The position numbers and the translations under genes were made by a program. Below, one piece after another: positions 61,594-64,000 of a DNA stretch of 64,000 nt. Every line of letters begins with the position of its first letter. The first letter of the stretch is position 1. Source of the stretch: Panacagrimonas sp965216805 (lineage in GTDB: Bacteria > Pseudomonadota > Gammaproteobacteria > Nevskiales > Nevskiaceae). The notes beneath the pieces are model-generated. The model was given only the letters and a program-made list of their open reading frames with translations, was not told where the DNA came from and searched no databases. The stretch is from NCBI RefSeq assembly GCF_965216805.1, contig NZ_CBDCGN010000002.1:62001-126000 (forward strand). Reading direction: 5' to 3'.

Positions 61594-62349
61594 ATGGCCA
61601 AGATCGCCATCGTCACCGGTGCCAGCCGCGGTCTCGGCCGCAATACCGCCCTGAGCATTGCCCGCCGCGGCGGCGATGTCATCCTGACGTACCAGCAGCG
61701 CAGCGAGGAGGCCGAGTCCGCCGTTGCCGAAATCAAGGCCATGGGTCGCAAAGCGGTCGCCTTTCAGCTCGACGCCGGCAAGATCGCCGACTTCAAGCCC
61801 TTCGCCGAGCGCTTGCGCAAGGCGCTGCAGCAGACCTGGCAGCGTGACACCTTCGACCATCTGGTGAACAACGCCGGCCATGGCGATTACGCGCTGATCG
61901 AGAGCACGACCGAAGCGCAGTTCGACGGCTTGATCAACGTCCACTTCAAGGGCGTCTACTTTCTCACCCAGACGCTGCTGCCGCTGATCGCGGACGGCGG
62001 TCGCATCGTGAACCTGTCGTCTGGACTGACCCGGGTGTCGTATCCCGGTTACGCCGCCTATGCCTGCGCGAAGGCCGCGGTCGAATTGCTCAGCGTCTAC
62101 ATGGCCAAGGAGCTGGGTTCCCGCGGGATTGCGGTCAACACCGTCGCGCCTGGAGCCATCGAGACCGATTTCGGTGGCGGCGTGGTGCGCGACGACCCCG
62201 AGGTCAACCAGATCTTCGCCGGCATGACCGCGCTGGGCCGCGTCGGTTTGCCCGATGACATCGGGCCGATGATCGCGAGCCTGCTGTCGGAGGACAATCG
62301 TTGGATCAATGCCCAGCGGATCGAGGTGTCGGGCGGACAGGGCATCTGA
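61594..62349 (+). CDS. Short-chain dehydrogenase/reductase
   Basis: 251 residues with GGAG before the ATG. Motifs are VTGASRGLGRNTAL (7-20), HLVNNAGHG (89-97), Ser near 143 (NLSSGLTRV) and Tyr156-Lys160 (YACAK), ending INAQRIEVSGGQGI. Classical SDR of the FabG-like type; the substrate is not evident. It is divergent from ahcY with 290 bases between. Confidence 0.9.
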   Translation: MAKIAIVTGASRGLGRNTALSIARRGGDVILTYQQRSEEAESAVAEIKAMGRKAVAFQLDAGKIADFKPFAERLRKALQQTWQRDTFDHLVNNAGHGDYALIESTTEAQFDGLINVHFKGVYFLTQTLLPLIADGGRIVNLSSGLTRVSYPGYAAYACAKAAVELLSVYMAKELGSRGIAVNTVAPGAIETDFGGGVVRDDPEVNQIFAGMTALGRVGLPDDIGPMIASLLSEDNRWINAQRIEVSGGQGI

Positions 62350-62722
62350 TCGGAACACCGGAATCGCGCCGCCGCGTCGCCAGCATGGCGGCGGCGCGAA
62401 CTTGATGGGTTGATGCCGACGGGCGCGTCACTTCAGCGAGCAGTGAGATGGAAGGATATGCGAGCCGAAATTTCGCGCTCCTGCGGTATGGGGCGCTGTC
62501 GCCAGCGGCGGGCAGCGCTGGAGCGGGTCATGCGCGACGGAACTTCGAGACGACCCACGGCGAATCGCATGACACCATCGTATTTTGCGTATTCGGTGTG
62601 ACCCCTTTGGCACTTGTACGCGATTTGCGGACGCCGTGCTGCAACAGCGTGGATAGACTCGAAGCCCTGAATGACAGTCAAGCCGACTGCTCTTTTGGGA
62701 CATTCACAGCGAGGACTTCACC
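62350..62722. other. 373-base region without a recognised gene
   Basis: Short open frames exist here but have no domain features or ribosome sites. The last 150 bases are AT-richer (TATTTTGCGTATTCGG) and could hold the promoter for the next gene. Confidence 0.5.
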
Positions 62723-63352
62723 ATGCCAAATCCCACGAACTTCATCGGCCAATGTATCCGGTACCGCGTCGATCCGGGCCAAGCCAATCTGGGTAACGGG
62801 CCGCTGGCGCCGATCACCGGTCAGACCACTGCTGCCAACGTGATGATTGGCAACGACCCGCGCAACCCGGCGGCGGGTGGAACCCCGTGGAGTTTCACCT
62901 TCCTCAAATACAACGCTGGCGAAGTCACCACTTGCGCCTTGAACGGCAACGTCATGACCGGCCCGTTCAGCGGTTGCTACGCCTTCACCTACAACGAAGC
63001 GGGCCAGCAAAAACTGGCCCACGTCGGGACCGCGCACAACGCGGAGGATCCAGGTTCAATCCGCGCCAAGCAGATTTGGCAGGGCATCGTCAGCGGCGGC
63101 GCCTCCAACATCAAGGGCGAGTCGCCGTTCAAGCACTTCCCGCACGCTGAGCAGGAGCGGGTCTCCCGAGAAAACCGCAGCCAGTTGCCCATCGTCTGCA
63201 GCTATTACGAAGGGGGTAATGCCTGGGCGATTCTGTTCGTGCCGGCCGTCGCCGGGGTGACCGTGATCCCCGGCGCATTGCGGATTGTAGCGGCTAAGCC
63301 GCTGCCACAACTGGCCTGGAATCTGGTCAAGGCGATGCGCGAGTTTCGCTAG
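62723..63352 (+). CDS. Unrecognised 209-residue protein with an SGC-x14-His motif
   Basis: No signal peptide is seen; one hydrophobic stretch near the C-terminus (WAILFVPAVAGVTVIPGAL). No family is recognised. The segment GPFSGCYAFTYNEAGQQKLA then HVGTAHN places Cys85 and His100 fifteen apart after a Ser-Gly, a spacing seen in CNF1-type deamidases. Several other Cys and His residues are scattered. Neighbours give no functional hint, although it is followed by genes on the opposite strand. AGGACTTCACC precedes the ATG. Confidence 0.6.
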   Translation: MPNPTNFIGQCIRYRVDPGQANLGNGPLAPITGQTTAANVMIGNDPRNPAAGGTPWSFTFLKYNAGEVTTCALNGNVMTGPFSGCYAFTYNEAGQQKLAHVGTAHNAEDPGSIRAKQIWQGIVSGGASNIKGESPFKHFPHAEQERVSRENRSQLPIVCSYYEGGNAWAILFVPAVAGVTVIPGALRIVAAKPLPQLAWNLVKAMREFR

Positions 63353-63476
63353 CGGGCGGCGGCGCATTCCGCACCTCCCCGTTGCGTGCATCCAAGCGGC
63401 GTCGCCTGTCCTGGGCGGAGCCGCGAGCCGCAGCGCAATGGCTCTAAATCGTTCGCCGCTCGCCGTGGCAGGTGAA

Positions 63477-63614
63477 CTACCACACCAGCGGCAGCTCCAG
63501 GATCTTGGCCACCGTGCCGCCGATCACCGGGACCCGCGCGTCAGCCGGTACGGAAAAATCGGGGTTGCGCTGCAGCCACTCCTGCAGCCCGATCACCGAC
63601 AACGTCGAGGCCAT
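63477..63614 (-). CDS. 45-residue small ORF after the uvrA-type gene
   Basis: It starts five bases after the uvrA-type stop and reads MASTLSVIGLQEWLQRNPDF, then VPVIGGTVAKILELPLVW. The composition looks protein-like, but there is no clear ribosome site. It may be a small partner protein or the leftover end of a longer gene. Confidence 0.3.
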   Translation of the reverse strand: MASTLSVIGLQEWLQRNPDFSVPADARVPVIGGTVAKILELPLVW

Positions 63615-63619
63615 GCAGG

Positions 63620-64000
63620 TCAGGTTCCGGCACAAGCGCTCGCTCGATGTTCGAGATGACGCCGAAGGTAGGCCGCGGTGTGGCTGTCGTCCGACTGCGC
63701 AAGCTGCTCGGGGGTCCCCGTCGCGACGATGGTGCCGCCCGCCTCACCGGCCCCCGGCCCGACATCGATGACCCAGTCGGCGCGCGCGATCACGCGCAGG
63801 TCGTGCTCGACGACGACGACGGTGTTGCCGCTCTCGACCAGCCCATCGAGCTGCGCGAACAGCCGATCGGCATCCACCGGATGCAGGCCAGTGGTGGGTT
63901 CGTCGAGCACGTAGAGCGTGTCGCCGCGCTGCGCGCGCTGCAGCTCGGTGGCGAGCTTGATGCGCTGGGCCTCGCCGCCGGAGAACTCCGTCGCGGGCTG
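63620..64000 (-). CDS. UvrA-type excinuclease ATPase, 3' part
   Basis: C-terminal 126 codons; the 5' part runs off the window. The ABC signature is FSGGEAQRIKLATELQR, followed by Walker B YVLDEPTTGLHPVD, NTVVVVEHDLRVIARADWVI and DVGPGAGEAGGTIVATGTPE. This is the second ATPase half of UvrA or of a UvrA2-like paralogue. Variants such as EHDLRVIARADW differ from the commonest EHNLDVIKTADW form, so a paralogue is possible. Confidence 0.85.
   Translation of the reverse strand, partial: QPATEFSGGEAQRIKLATELQRAQRGDTLYVLDEPTTGLHPVDADRLFAQLDGLVESGNTVVVVEHDLRVIARADWVIDVGPGAGEAGGTIVATGTPEQLAQSDDSHTAAYLRRHLEHRASACAGT

Overview
The window is GC-rich, gene-dense DNA that reads as the chromosome of a gammaproteobacterium of the order Lysobacterales (Xanthomonadales), possibly near Rhodanobacteraceae. 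The evidence is the division/cell-wall cluster murE-murF-mraY-murD-ftsW-murG-murC-murB-ddl-ftsQ-ftsA-ftsZ-lpxC followed by a DUF721 gene, an M23 peptidase and secA, together with an S46 peptidase, two TonB receptors and many short interspersed palindromes. The assignment comes from gene order and protein motifs only. The DNPR motif of MurE points to meso-diaminopimelate peptidoglycan.

Layout. 1-18.9 kb: the dcw cluster, nearly all genes joined by 4-base ATGA overlaps, then lpxC, DUF721, M23 peptidase and secA. 18.9-28.5 kb: a membrane protein, an S46 peptidase, and leftward genes for a thiolase, an NAD-dependent epimerase, a penicillin-acylase-family hydrolase, a metallo-beta-lactamase-fold hydrolase and an AlkA-type glycosylase. 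28.7-42.4 kb is more accessory: a 7TMR-DISM histidine kinase, a TonB receptor, a vapBC pair, a vapC remnant, a trimeric autotransporter with a small coupled upstream ORF, an orphan OmpR-type regulator, and a winged-helix/Ser-Thr kinase/TPR fusion. 42.6-52.5 kb: leuS, lptE, a GlcF-like Fe-S protein, two DUF481 proteins around a ferredoxin, def, mltF and tRNA-Ser. 52.6-64 kb: a DUF1330 protein, a second TonB receptor, a quinone oxidoreductase plus SDR pair, a VWA protein, the methyl-cycle genes ahcY and metF, another SDR, two unrecognised genes and the 3' end of a uvrA-type gene.

The most unusual content is a set of small repeat-bounded units that have entered, or lie tightly against, housekeeping genes without destroying them. 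(1) leuS carries an in-frame insert of about 170 codons encoding a DUF559 endonuclease-like domain, bounded by a 42-base inverted repeat (41/42 identical) whose arms are themselves hairpins. (2) A four-helix-bundle (S23/Avd-like) gene sits between ahcY and metF, bounded by inverted arrays of exactly four GGGAGAC-type heptamers; one array encodes the N-terminus of MetF. (3) murD contains three more four-heptamer arrays (GTCTCCC, GGGAATC, GATTCCC types), all translated in frame in loops of an essential enzyme. (4) The murB-ddl junction contains nested palindromes and a 41-base duplication of the ddl start, and the ATGA coupling is rebuilt at both ends. Together these suggest small ORF-plus-inverted-repeat elements that tolerate insertion into or beside essential genes. 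That mobility is an inference; the sequence shows only the structures.
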